Shown: piece by piece, positions 42,115 to 52,173 of the stretch | Position numbering within the stretch: position 1 is the stretch's first letter | Layout of the letters: every line of letters starts with the position of its first letter | DNA from: Ilyonectria destructans | Lineage: Eukaryota > Ascomycota > Sordariomycetes > Hypocreales > Nectriaceae | DNA: 64,000 bases | Assembly: GCA_020740775.1 (NCBI GenBank) | Contig: JAHEWK010000023.1 | Coordinates: forward strand, 434,001 to 498,000 | Direction: 5' to 3' | Made by a program: the position numbers and the translations under genes | The notes under the pieces: model-generated | Seen by the model: only the letters and a program-made list of their open reading frames with translations | Database searches by the model: none | Told to the model about the DNA's origin: nothing

Positions 42115-43338
42115 ATGCAGATACCAGAGATCGACGAGACGCATTGTCTGGATCTTCTCTCCAAGTTGATTCAGATCAAGAGCTACTCTCAAACCAATGG
42201 CGAGCTGGAGGCAACGGTTTTCATGGCCCATCGCATGAAAGACATTGGGCTCGACGCGACGCTCCATCAGTTCGACAGTGGGAAGCGACAGAATGCCGTC
42301 GGCATATGGAAGGGCACAGGACAAGGCAGCAAGCCCACGGCCCCCAAGAGCCTTCTCTTCAACGGCCACCTCGACACGAATCCCGTCTCGGAAGGATGGA
42401 CGGTTGACCCGTGGGAGGGAAAGATTGATGAGGACTTCATATACGGCATCGGCGTCAGCAACATGAAGTCGGGCTGCGCGGCTTACTTCTGCGCAGTCGA
42501 AGCCCTCAAGTCGGCCGGCTGGCAGCCTCGAGGCGACGTCGTCTTGACGCACGTTGTCGGCGAACTACAAGGCGGCGTGGGCACCATGGCCCTGATCGAG
42601 CAAGGACACATCAACAAGGGAACAGCCGACTACTTCATCAACTGCGAGCCGTCGGACATTCGGGCCATCACCATGCACTCGGCAGCACTCGTGTTCGAGA
42701 TTGAGCTGCTCGGCGTCACGAGACACATGTCAGCCAAGGAGGAAGCGTCAGACTCCATTCTTGCAGCCTGTAGATTGATACCGCGGCTCGACTCCATGAC
42801 GTTCCGCGGCGCCGAGACACCCGATCACGAGAAGTGCAACCGGTGCTCCGTCGGCATCGTTCACGGAGCGCTGGGCAGAGAACTCGCCTCCTGGCGACCT
42901 GCACAAGTGTCCGACTATTGCAGGCTCGCCGGCAGCGCACGCTACGCACCGGGACAGACGCAAGACGGGGTGCTCGAGGATATCCGGCACGTCCTCGAGG
43001 ACGTTGTGTCCAGCTTCGAGGGCATGACCTTTGCTCTCAGACGGCGCTTCGAACCAACCATGCCTGCTTTCCAAGTGGATAAAGACTCCAAGCTGATCGC
43101 GTCGCTCAACGCCGCCTATCGTCATGTGCGAGGTCGGGAACAGCCAACGGGTGTCATCCCACCGACATGTTTCTACGGATCAGACGCTGGTCATCTCTAC
43201 AAGAGCCTGGGCATGGAGGGGGTTGTATGTGGACCGGGAGGAAAGTACAACACTCGGCCGGATGAGAAGGTGGACATTTCTGATTACTTGGATTGTGTGA
43301 GGATGTTTATGCGTGTTATTGTCGATTTATGTGGCTGA
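42115..43338 (+). CDS. M20-family metallohydrolase (ArgE/DapE-like)
   Basis: Intronless, 407 residues. Cytosolic zinc amidohydrolases of this family deacylate N-acyl amino acids such as N-acetylornithine or succinyl-diaminopimelate. Motifs: LLFNGHLDTNPVSEGW (ligand His and catalytic Asp), YGIGVSNMKSGCAAYFCAVE, VVGELQGGVGTMALIEQG, and near the C-terminus IPPTCFYGSDAGHLYKSLGM with GPGG. The usual bridging Asp is Asn in SNMKSG and the usual Glu-Glu pair is Glu-Leu in GELQGG. I recall these as features of an ArgE-like subfamily, so they need not mean inactivity. The central lid domain is present. The real substrate is likely supplied by the adjacent Dal5-like transporter. Confidence 0.85.
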   Translation: MQIPEIDETHCLDLLSKLIQIKSYSQTNGELEATVFMAHRMKDIGLDATLHQFDSGKRQNAVGIWKGTGQGSKPTAPKSLLFNGHLDTNPVSEGWTVDPWEGKIDEDFIYGIGVSNMKSGCAAYFCAVEALKSAGWQPRGDVVLTHVVGELQGGVGTMALIEQGHINKGTADYFINCEPSDIRAITMHSAALVFEIELLGVTRHMSAKEEASDSILAACRLIPRLDSMTFRGAETPDHEKCNRCSVGIVHGALGRELASWRPAQVSDYCRLAGSARYAPGQTQDGVLEDIRHVLEDVVSSFEGMTFALRRRFEPTMPAFQVDKDSKLIASLNAAYRHVRGREQPTGVIPPTCFYGSDAGHLYKSLGMEGVVCGPGGKYNTRPDEKVDISDYLDCVRMFMRVIVDLCG

Positions 43339-43888
43339 GGGTTTATTAGACATGTCGTGACGAAATTTCAGCTGTGATTACATGTCAGTTTCAATCACAA
43401 GGCTCACTCCTCCACCTCTTCCTCGTCCCCGGAATCGTCCATCTGCCAATCCGTGTCCTGATTCATCATGTTGGATAACATCATGTACAAGGTATCAGTC
43501 AGGGTGGTCACATAGTTATAGCCACTACTGTTGCCTTGGGCTTGGGTCTCGAGCTCTCTTTATACTGTTGTTTTTCCTGTCAACGTGCATGATAAGCAAA
43601 ACTTATCGTTGGTGCGTTTTGCTGAGTAATTTCCAGAAAAGCGCAGGGATTTCCACCTGACCTCAGATAAGTCAAATTAAGCCCTCAGATAAGTTAAATC
43701 AAGCTCTTACCCCTGCTTTTCGTCCCAGATCATTTAGAGCATCTAAAAAAATCATTTACTAGATGATTTCATACAGCAAGTTAAGTAGGTTAATTTATTT
43801 TTTATTTCTAGATTAATTTGCAGGCGAAACTAAGCTCGTTTTTATTATCTCTAATATCTGGCTCCTGGCCCCTTGTGGGCACATACAG
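43339..43888. other. Intergenic with CTCAGATAAGT repeats
   Basis: A direct repeat of CCTCAGATAAGT(C/T)AAAT occurs at about 43660-43700. The rest is AT-rich and non-coding, at the 3' side of the minus-strand Crypton. Confidence 0.4.
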
Positions 43889-45874
43889 TTATCGCCGGCA
43901 GCGGCTCTTCTTCTTCTTCAGCTCATCCGCAAGGCATTTCAAGCTCCGGCTCGCCCGTAGAAGCTCTAGCTCGGCGATAGCCTCATCCTCGCTTTGGCCA
44001 CGTGCGATACGGGCTTGGATCTCATCCCAGATCACCTTACGGCGGCAAAACTGAACGCGGATTGCATTCCCAGGGCGCCAGCGACTTCCCCACTCCTTCT
44101 CTAGCTCCCGGATAGACGGCTGGCCTCCATATCCTTCCTTCCACTGCTCCCATACGTCCTGAATAGTGTATGCCTTAGCTAGAGCCGTAGAGATAGGTAT
44201 CCCGGCTTCTGTTGGTGCTGCCGGCAGCTCTGCTGCCGCCGCTGCCGCTGCCGCTGCCGCTGCTGTTGCTGCTGCCGTTGCTGCTGTTGCTGCTGCTGCT
44301 GCTGTTGCTGCCGCCGCCTCTGGCTGGCCAAAATAGCCTATTAAATTAAGAGGGACGTGGCCCTGAAGCAAGGCGCCGAGGTTCTCTTGTATAAAGCAAA
44401 GCCGTCCTTCGAGCCGCCGCTCGATGCCATTTGCTAGGCGGTTGCTATTCTGAAGGATGGCATCCCGGGAGCTTTCGAGCGCGGAGCTAATCTCTGGTAG
44501 CGCGCGCTGTAAGAGTAAGCTTGGCGGCTCGCCTACAGCGACGCTCGAGCGGACTGTAAGGGCATACTCATTCCAGTCTGGGCCGTAGAAGGGAGCATGG
44601 GCAAAGAAAGGAAGAGACGGATAGCGTGGCTGGAGCACGGCAAGGTCTTGGAGCAAAACTATCCGTAGGCGCCGTAGGAGCTTAATAAAGCCATCTGCCG
44701 CAAGGTCATCGTCGTCGAGGCCGCCTTCGGCCCAGCGCTGCCGCTGTGCCCGTGCCTCGAAGCGGGCCTCCCATTCTTCGATCCAGGGCCAAAGCTGCTT
44801 CTGGAGCACGAAGGGCGGCTCGTACGAGGCGCGGGCGAGGAAGTAATCGCCGCTTCCAGAGGCCGAGAAGCCGGCCACGACCCGCATAAACTGCCGCGGC
44901 AGATGGGTGAGATAGGCCTTTACGAGCATGCTCTGGTTCCAGCGGCCGGCCTGAGAGATCTGGGCTAGGGACGAGCCATAGGTTTCGGCATTCTGGGCTC
45001 CCGTACGACGCGGCAGATGCGTCTTCTTGGCGGAGATGATGCCGGCGGCTCCAAAGACCCGCCACGTTTCCTGTAGCTGTACAGCGTACGAGATCTCTTG
45101 CTCGCGGTCGCGGCCGACGAGGACCTTGATCCTGTACCAGTCCTGCCGGCGCCGGAAGGACGGCGGCGCCTCGCCCGATATATGCCAGCGCCAGAAGAGG
45201 AGCTGCGCGAGCGCGCCTTGCGTGCAAAGAAGGGGGTCCTTATGCCGTAGCGAGCCCATAAATTCCTTCTGCGCCGTCTTATTCATCTTGCCATCTTGGA
45301 GGAGGCTAACTAAGCAGCCGCAAAGCGTCGGGCCTTCGGAGGGCGGGTAGTCGAGGAGGGAGAGGTCGGCAAGCTCTAGCTTACGCCGGTTCTCGCCCCG
45401 GAGAAGGTAGTAGTGGCCGAAGAGAAGGTCCACGCGCGTCCGCAAGCTCTGGTGCGGCGTAAAGACCGAGCTGCTTAGCAAGACGTCTTGGATACGGAGC
45501 CATTCCGTGGCTGAATAGCCGGCTTGGATGCCATCCGTGCCGCGGTCTTGAAAAGTCTCCCGGTCAAGCCGGCCGCGCTGCCGGCCACGCTGTTCCAGGA
45601 AGCCCCGTACAGCTATGCCACGCGGGTTTTCCGTATTGCGGTTCCCGTGGGCTACTTGCACCCTCCAAAGCTCAATCACGGCAGCGATGTAGGCGTCTAC
45701 CGTGCCTCTTGATAATAGAGTGCCTTCTTCTTCTTTTTCTATAGCTGTAGCTGCTGCTAGAGAGACTGGGGGTATGTAGCCTTCTCTATCGTCGCTAAGC
45801 AGCTCCACGGCTTCAGCTACAGGCACTTCTAACCTCTCGGCCAAAGCCTCCGCCTCGGCAAGAGCTTTAGCGTC

Positions 45875-45917
<43 letters not shown>

Positions 45918-46213
45918 GAGCCGGCTTTGCGAGGCGTTTTGGGCTTCTTGGGGGGCACGCGCCGCAAGAGGATGTCTTCCTTTAGCCATGCAGCCAGCTT
46001 ATCAGGCGTCACGAGCTCGCCATCCGGCTAGCAGTAAGAAGTAAAGCCGTCTTCGGCTACGCGAGGCGCAAGGCACCACTTCTTCCACTCTCGCTGCTTT
46101 GCTGCATAGCTCCGCGCTGTATTGGCGGGCTGCTCGTCCTTCTTGGCTTGCAAGCCGGCCCTACGGGCCTCCCGGGCCCGCTCGTCAGCCGCCAGATACT
46201 GCCCGTCGTCCAT
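43889..46213 (-). pseudogene. Crypton tyrosine recombinase, copy 1 (nonsense codon)
   Basis: Start MDDGQYLAADERAREARRAG, then KKDEQPANTARSYAAKQREW. An in-frame TAG at 46030-46028 occupies the place of Trp in copy 2 (Y-S-W-P there, Y-C-stop-P here). The rest is open: VTPDKLAAWLKEDILLRR, a polyglutamine run (CAG/CTG tract near 45880-45918), the Ndc10-like catalytic core with GHYYLLRGENRRKLELADLS, SLAQISQAGRWNQSMLVKAY and LTHLPRQFMR (candidate R, H/R and Tyr positions), and an alanine/threonine tract (44225-44325). The C-terminal GCR1_C DNA-binding domain reads WEQWKEGYGGQPSIRELEKE then WGSRWRPGNAIRVQFCRRKV. Cryptons move by tyrosine-recombinase circles. Confidence 0.8.
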
Positions 46214-46543
46214 AATGATAGTGACGATAATAAACGATGGATGATGCGGATGATGCAGATGATGCAGATGATGCTGATAATGAAGAGGAATGACGCCGGG
46301 ATGATAAGACGCTTCAGATGCGTTTGTTTTGGTGGGCAGGGCTTATCGATGGTGCGCGTAATTGCGTCGTAATTCGCTTAGACCACGTGACGACTTATCG
46401 CCCGCAAAACCCGACCCGTGAAATCGTGTGAAATCGTGTGCGCGACGCCTGATAAGTGCATTTGATAAGTCCCCCCATTTATCAGGTCTCCAGCCTACCA
46501 AGCCTAAGAAAAACACCACCTCGAAGGCCCCCGGTCGACCGAG
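46214..46543. promoter_or_regulatory. 330-bp intergenic region between head-to-head Cryptons
   Basis: Only this segment separates the two start codons. It holds a GATGATGCA microsatellite (46238-46285), AATCGTGTG repeats (46423-46442) and several GATAAG/CTTATC motifs (46303, 46340, 46394, 46450, 46462, 46480), also frequent in the outer flanks. Confidence 0.5.
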
Positions 46544-49055
46544 ATGGCCGCCGACGACTCGTACACCGCCGCTGAGGAGCGCGCCCGTGCTGCCCGGAGG
46601 GCGGGCCTCCAGGCGAAGAAGGACGAACAGCCGGCGAACACGGCGCGGAGTTACGCGGCGAAGCAGCGGGAGTGGAAGGCGCGTCCCCCGGCCGGCCCCC
46701 CCTTCCCCCTCCTTTTAAGTAGGACCCCCTCGGCGGCTAACAGACGAATACCTATAGGCCTGGTGCCATATGCCTCGGGCTGCAGCTGACGGCTCGCTCT
46801 ATAGCTGGCCCGACGGCGAGCTCGTAACGCCGGACAAGCTGGCGGCGTGGCTCAAGGAGGATATCCTCTTACGACGCGTAGCGCCGCCGCAGAAGAAGCT
46901 ACGGGCGCGGGGTAGGGGTAAGGGCAAAGGCGAGACCGTACAGCTACGGCAACAGCTCGAACAGGAGCAGCTTGAGGCCGCGGCCCTGGCAGAGGCCGAA
47001 AGCCTAGCCGAAGCCTTAGAGATCCCCCTGGCCGAGGCCGCCGAGCTGCTCGCGGACGACCGCGAGGGCTACGTGCCACCCACGGCCCTTGCGCCGGCTG
47101 CAGTAGACCTTACCGAAGGATCCCTGCTTACGAGGGGCACTATCGACGCCTATGTCGCGGCCGTTATCGAGCTCTGGCGGCTCCAGGTGGCCCACGGTAA
47201 CGCGAATATGGAGAACCCCCGGGGCGCCGCCGTACGAGGCTTCCTTGAGCAACGGGGCCGGCAGCGGGGGAAGCACGACCGTGCCTCCTTTAAAGACCGC
47301 GGGACCGACGGGATCCAGGCCGGCTATTCCCCCAATGAATGGCTCCGGATCCAGGATCTCCTTCTCAGCGGGGCCGCATATACGCCGCAAAACCTCCGTA
47401 CGCGAGTCGACCTCCTCTTCGGCCACTACTACCTCTTACGGGGGGAGAACCGCCGTAAGATGGAGCTTGCAGACCTATCCCTATTGGACTATCCGCCTTC
47501 GGAAGGCCCGACCCTCTGTGGTTGTCTTGTAAGCCTTTTACGAGACGGCAAGCTAAATAAGACGGCGAGGAAGGAGTTTATGGGCGCCCTCCGGCATAAG
47601 GACCCCTTATTCTGTACGCAAGGGGCCCTAGCGCAGCTCTTCTTCTGGCGCTGGCACGTCGCCGGCGAACCGCCCCCGTCCTTCCGGCGCCGTCAGGACT
47701 GGTATCGGATCAAGGTCCTCGTCGGACGGGACCGCGAGCAGGAGCTCTCGTACCCGACGCAGCTACAAGAGACCTGGCGTATCTTCGGCGCCGCCGGCCT
47801 TATTGCGTCGAAGAAGACGCACCTCCCGCGCAGGGTAGGCGCTCAGGACGCGGAGACCCACGGCACGTCGCTCGCCCAGATCTCGCAGGCCGGCCGCTGG
47901 AACCAGAGCGTGCTCTGCCAGGCCTATCTTACACACCTACCGCGCCAGTTCATGCGTATCGTCGCCGGCTTCTCGGCGTCCCCGGGGGACTACTTCCTCG
48001 CGCGTGCCGCCCACGAACCCCCTTACGTCTTACAAAAGCAGCTCTGGCCGTGGATCGAGGAGTGGGAGCCCCGCTTTGAGGCGCGCGCGCGCCGGCAATG
48101 CTGGGCAGAAGGCGGCCTCGATGACGATGATCTAGCTGCCGACGGCTTCCTTAAGCTTATGCGGCGGCTGCGTATAGTACTCTTGCAGGACTTGGCTGTC
48201 TTACAGCCCCGCTATCCGTCGCTACCCTTCTTCTCCTACGCCCCTTTTAACGGGCCCGAGTGGGACGAGTTCGCCGTCGTCGTGCGGTCCGACGCGGTAG
48301 GGGCTACGGAGCCGGTAAGCCTGCTCGTACAACGCGCGCTGCCAGAGCTAAGCGGCGTCTTAGAGAGCACGCGCGAGGCCCTCTTACAGAATAGCCAGCG
48401 GCTCGCCATCCGGCTAGAGGCCCGGCTAGAGGGGCTTCAGGGCGGCCTCGATGCCCTCCTCCAGGGCAAGGTCCCTATCACCTTTACCGGCTACTTCGGA
48501 GCCGGGCCAGCAGTGGCGCCGGCGCCGGCGCCGTCAACAGCTCCCCCCTTGAATCTCAATACGGCCCCGGCCCCAGAGCCTCTAGTACCGGGTATGCCCG
48601 TCATTACAGCCCTGGCTAAGGTCTTTACGGTGCGGGACGTCTGGAAGGAGTGGGAAGAAGGGATTGCGGGCCAGCCGGCCGTACGGGTGCTGGAAGAGAT
48701 GTGGGGAAGCCGCTGGCGCCCGGGGAATGGGGTTAGGGTGCAGTTCTGTCGCCGGAAGGTGATATGGGACGAGCTCTTGGCCCGCACGGCGTCTGGTAAG
48801 AGTGAGGAGGAGGCTGTTGCAGAGCTAGAGCTCTTACGCGCCGGCCGGAGCTTGAACCGGCTCGTTAACGAGCTGAAACAGCGCCGCCGACGGGGCCAGG
48901 GTCAGGGCCAGGCCCAGCAGACACGAGTACAGGTAGGGACCCCCGTGCCCGATGACCCAGACCCAGGCCCGGGACCAGGTCCGACTCGGGGCCGGGGCCA
49001 TCGGGGGCGCTGGACCCGGCTAGGGAGGAGGCGGACCGCCCCTCGTCGACGGTAA
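46544..49055 (+). CDS. Crypton tyrosine recombinase, copy 2 (open)
   Basis: Exon 1 (46544-46678) encodes MAADDSYTAAEERARAARRA, then NTARSYAAKQREWK. Comparison with copy 1 requires removal of 46679-46757, which ends TATAG and contains a CTAAC branch site but begins GCGCGT, an atypical GC donor. Exon 2 (46758-49055) reads AWCHMPRAAADGSLYSWPDG and continues open to 49055, about 810 residues in total. The catalytic region has YYLLRGENRRKMELADLS, SLAQISQAGRWNQSVLCQAY and LTHLPRQFMRIVAGFSA. The GCR1_C domain reads VWKEWEEGIAGQPAV then MWGSRWRPGNGVRVQFCRRK. There is a Pro/Gly/Arg-rich tail. It lacks the polyQ tract of copy 1 and is very GC-rich, so the two are diverged relatives rather than a recent duplication. 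Potentially functional. Confidence 0.8.
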
Positions 49056-50110
49056 GCCGGCCATCTACTAGTGTCTTTATATATATATATATCTATTGAG
49101 AAGACGTATTTTTAAAGATTAAAGAGCCGTAAGGTTAGTGTATTATTATCTCGTAGTCCTTGCAGTAGAGACGAGCCCCCCCTTATCCCTTCCCGACGCT
49201 ACATACACAAATATCTCGACAGCCAGTAGCCTAAACAACGCCACTCCTGGACTAAACGCACCGCCGGAGTGTAGCAGTTCCCCAGGATCCGGAACGGTCT
49301 TGATTGGGCCGCTGGCCGTCGAGATATTCGCGTGCGCGGCGCCGGGCACTTATCAAATGGTAGTTGTGTAATCGCATACGATTTCCCGAAATTACTCCGC
49401 AAAACGACCCCACGATAAGTTCTGCTTATCACTCCCACTTATCATGCCAGGCACGGGCGGATTTCCCCTCATTTCCCAGGCAGAGCGGATAGTGTGGATA
49501 AGGCGGTTACATAAGCGGTTGGATTTCCCCCGGGTTTCCCGCGCCCTCGATAAGCTGCTTTAGCGGTGGAAAGGGACGATAGCCAACACCCAACTCAACA
49601 GTCTCTTTTAGGTGACTGCACAGAAAAGCGTCGCACAGGCGTCTTGCAAGGTCAGCCCGAAGCTGCACCAGACTACGCGTATGTGGTCGGATTGATCTGA
49701 GGCTTATGTCTCCTAATAGGGAACCATCTAATTAGATGCTCTATCGGGTCGGTCGCAGGAAATAATAGTGGCAAGGCATCGATAAGGTCCGTGGCAGCTC
49801 GTCAAATGGCAAAGTGGTAGACAGAGGCTGGACAAGGATCGTGAAGGCAGTCGTAAAAGTCTCGTAAAATCTCTCAAAATCAAGTGCAAAAGTATTCATT
49901 AACTCTCACAATGAGGACCTCGAAGACCTCTGTCCTTCCTAGACTCTAAAGAAAAGTCGCGGGAAAGATGCCTCTTTTTTCCTTCCTGTGTTCCTCCCTC
50001 CCCTTTTTATCCCTGGCGTGACCCAGCTAGCGACCAGCTAGCCCAAGGGTCCCAGACCGCCCGCCACAATACCTTCAGTTAATCTTAATAGTAACTAATA
50101 TCTCGCTTCT
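49056..50110. other. Non-coding right flank of the Cryptons
   Basis: A TA microsatellite lies at 49077-49092. Many GATAAG/CTTATC copies occur at 49347-49555, several within CTTATCA(C/T) contexts. From about 49600 to 50060 the sequence looks like a pyrimidine-rich promoter or LTR fragment without a partner repeat. No gene supported. Confidence 0.4.
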
Positions 50111-50790
50111 ATAAGTTAGTTAAAGAGTCGTGCTATTTGTACAGCCCTGTTTTGCTACTCATACAGCTTTACACGTGAAATATCACATGACCACCAAAAC
50201 TCCTCCTGCACAAACATTTCTTCCCCTTTACATTACACCTCCCTGTATAGCAGTGAGGCTACACAATCATCAGCATCATCATCAACACGGTAATCAACAC
50301 CATGGTCAACTGCCTCATCCGCTATGAGGCAGAGCCAGAGCCGGAGGAACACACAGCGGCTGAATCCGAGTATCCGCCGGTCCCTCACGCAAGCCGAGAT
50401 CGAGTCAAATTCATCCACATCATCGACTTTAACAGCGTCATCGAGTCGATCACGAACAACTACAAATACTAGGGGAACCGGAACACGAGGCGGACGGGGA
50501 AGGCGAATGCGGGCGAGCTTGAGGCTCTCAGCAACACCAACGCCATCTTACGATAGCCTCGTCCGGACCACTCGATCGTCCCTACGGGATGAGATTGTGG
50601 TCAGGCCCCTAGACCTAGGTCGAGGGATATTTTGCACTATTCTTGGTCCTCTCTTGCTATCATAAAAATTCGGGTATGTAAAGGGGAAGATGTGGAAACA
50701 AGGGGGAAATTGCTGAATTTCACGTGACGAGCTGTATGAGTAGCAAAATAGGGCTGTACAAATAGCAAGACTCTAGTTAAAAACTAATTA
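50111..50790. mobile_element. About 680-bp element with 75-bp inverted ends
   Basis: Left end 50111-50185 and right end 50715-50790 are inverted copies; shared blocks include TGCTATTTGTACAGCCCT, TTTTGCTACTCATACAGCT and CACGTGAAAT. The interior (50186-50714) has a serine/arginine-rich frame without a transposase domain, so it is non-autonomous. A mutated relative of its right end is at 10264-10390. Confidence 0.75.
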
Positions 50791-50797
50791 TATATCC

Positions 50798-51045
50798 CTT
50801 TGACTGTGGTAAGACTACACTTGGCCCATTGTCCCACGAAGGCGCGGGAGATTAACGGTACGCAGTGCGACTTTAAATGTCATATAACAGTGGTGAAGTG
50901 TGATGTACTGTGATGTAGATCCACAGAAGCCGTGACTTCTAGCGCTATATAAAATATGTGGGATCTTATGTACCTCGAATTTCTTACCATTTTGTTGGTT
51001 TAAATCCCTGCTACTAGCGTAAGTGTAGTCTTACCACAGTCAAAG
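50798..51045. mobile_element. 248-bp MITE with perfect 25-bp inverted ends
   Basis: 50798-50822 and 51021-51045 are perfect inverted complements, starting CTTTGACTGTGGTAAGACTA. The interior is non-coding. It sits 7 bp from the preceding element and about 45 bp from the stop of the dioxygenase gene. No unambiguous target duplication. Confidence 0.85.
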
Positions 51046-51089
51046 AGATATTAAGTAGCTCAGACTAATATCTAACAACTCTATCCCGA

Positions 51090-52173
51090 CTACACAGATT
51101 GTCGTCCTACTTTATCCTCGGTTTCGGTTTCGATGGCCACAGGCAACCCATCAATCAGTTGAAGCGACCTGCCCAGGCGCTCCAGTGCGAGGTTACTATT
51201 CCGCTGGCGCAAAGCCGCAGACTCTTGCTCCGTCACCAGAACAAAGTCATAACGAAGCAACCTGGAGCCACTGGAAACTTGGTATTGCGTAGCCAGCTCT
51301 TCATCTACTTGTTTTAGGTCAATGAGCAATGAAGATTTGACACCGAAGACGGCGTCTGATCTCTCATAAGGATCCCCGCGGACGTAAAGGGCGCTATCAA
51401 ATAAAACGCAGTAAGCAACGATACTGGTACGTAAGAGGGATTATGAGTGCTTACGTGATAAGATGTTCATATCCTTCTTTGTCCAGCTTAAAGTGCATGT
51501 GACCAGGCCTCATGTTGTGCCGACCTAGAAGCTCCAATAAACGACCGACAGGGCCATCACCGGGTATCGGATACGGAACTGGAACAATGGCCTTGAACCA
51601 GAAAACGCCCTCAACATCGGTCTCAAGGATGGCTCGTCCATCCGGGCCATCGCGATTGGCGTATTGCGTGTCGTAGTGCCCTGTAGAGTCTGTCTCCCAG
51701 ATATCAACAGTAACGCCCCGGAGAGGCTTTCCATCTGTGTCTTTGACAGTGCAGATTACAAGAAGAGGCTCTCCCTCGACATCTCGACTAATGCTTGTGC
51801 CATGTGCCACATTTTCGGCGTCGTGAGTGTGAAAGGGTCCCAATAGTGTTCCCTCTGTTGCTGATTCAGGCTTTGGATGGTCAATGCTGTCAACCAACAG
51901 GCTCAGCCCAAGAACGTCGGACAAGAGCACGAACTCGTCCCGTAACGGGGTGCAAGTCTCGCCGACACTTTCAAGAAATCGTAGAGCAGACATCCATTCT
52001 TTGGTGCTCAGTCGGGTTTCTCTCGCGAAGTCATGCAAGTGTACGACGAGTCGCTCTAGGATGTATCTGAATCTGGGATCTGGATTGGTAGAGTTGATGT
52101 GATTCACCGCGTCTGTTATTCCGTCCACGGTAAGATCCACGCCAGTAGTTGAAGTCTTGGGCTCAGCTGCCAT
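51090..52173 (-). CDS. Intradiol ring-cleavage dioxygenase (catechol/hydroxyquinol 1,2-dioxygenase)
   Basis: Non-heme Fe(III) enzyme cleaving catechol or 1,2,4-trihydroxybenzene between the hydroxyls, feeding the 3-oxoadipate pathway. Exons 52173-51455 and 51393-51090 join in frame to 340 residues. ATG 52173 (MAAEPKTSTTGVD) is preferred; an in-frame upstream ATG at 52362 would add a hydrophobic stretch that looks like leader sequence. N-terminal dimerisation helices (FRYILERLVVHLHDFARETR) are followed by EGTLLGPFHTHDAENVAHGT, VDIWETDSTGHYDTQY (ligand Tyr), FWFKAIVPVPYPIPGDGPVG (ligand Tyr) and RPGHMHFKL (both ligand His). All four iron ligands are present. Distinction between catechol and hydroxyquinol preference is not possible by eye. 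Confidence 0.9.

Noticed and set aside
46214..46543. CRISPR-like or origin repeat array
   Set aside because: Only a GATGATGCA microsatellite and scattered GATAAG motifs; no spaced identical repeats.
43889..49055. Starship captain (DUF3435 recombinase)
   Set aside because: The C-terminal W..W/GSRWRPGN..RRK motif and overall layout match GCR1_C Crypton recombinases better, and no Starship cargo boundaries were seen.
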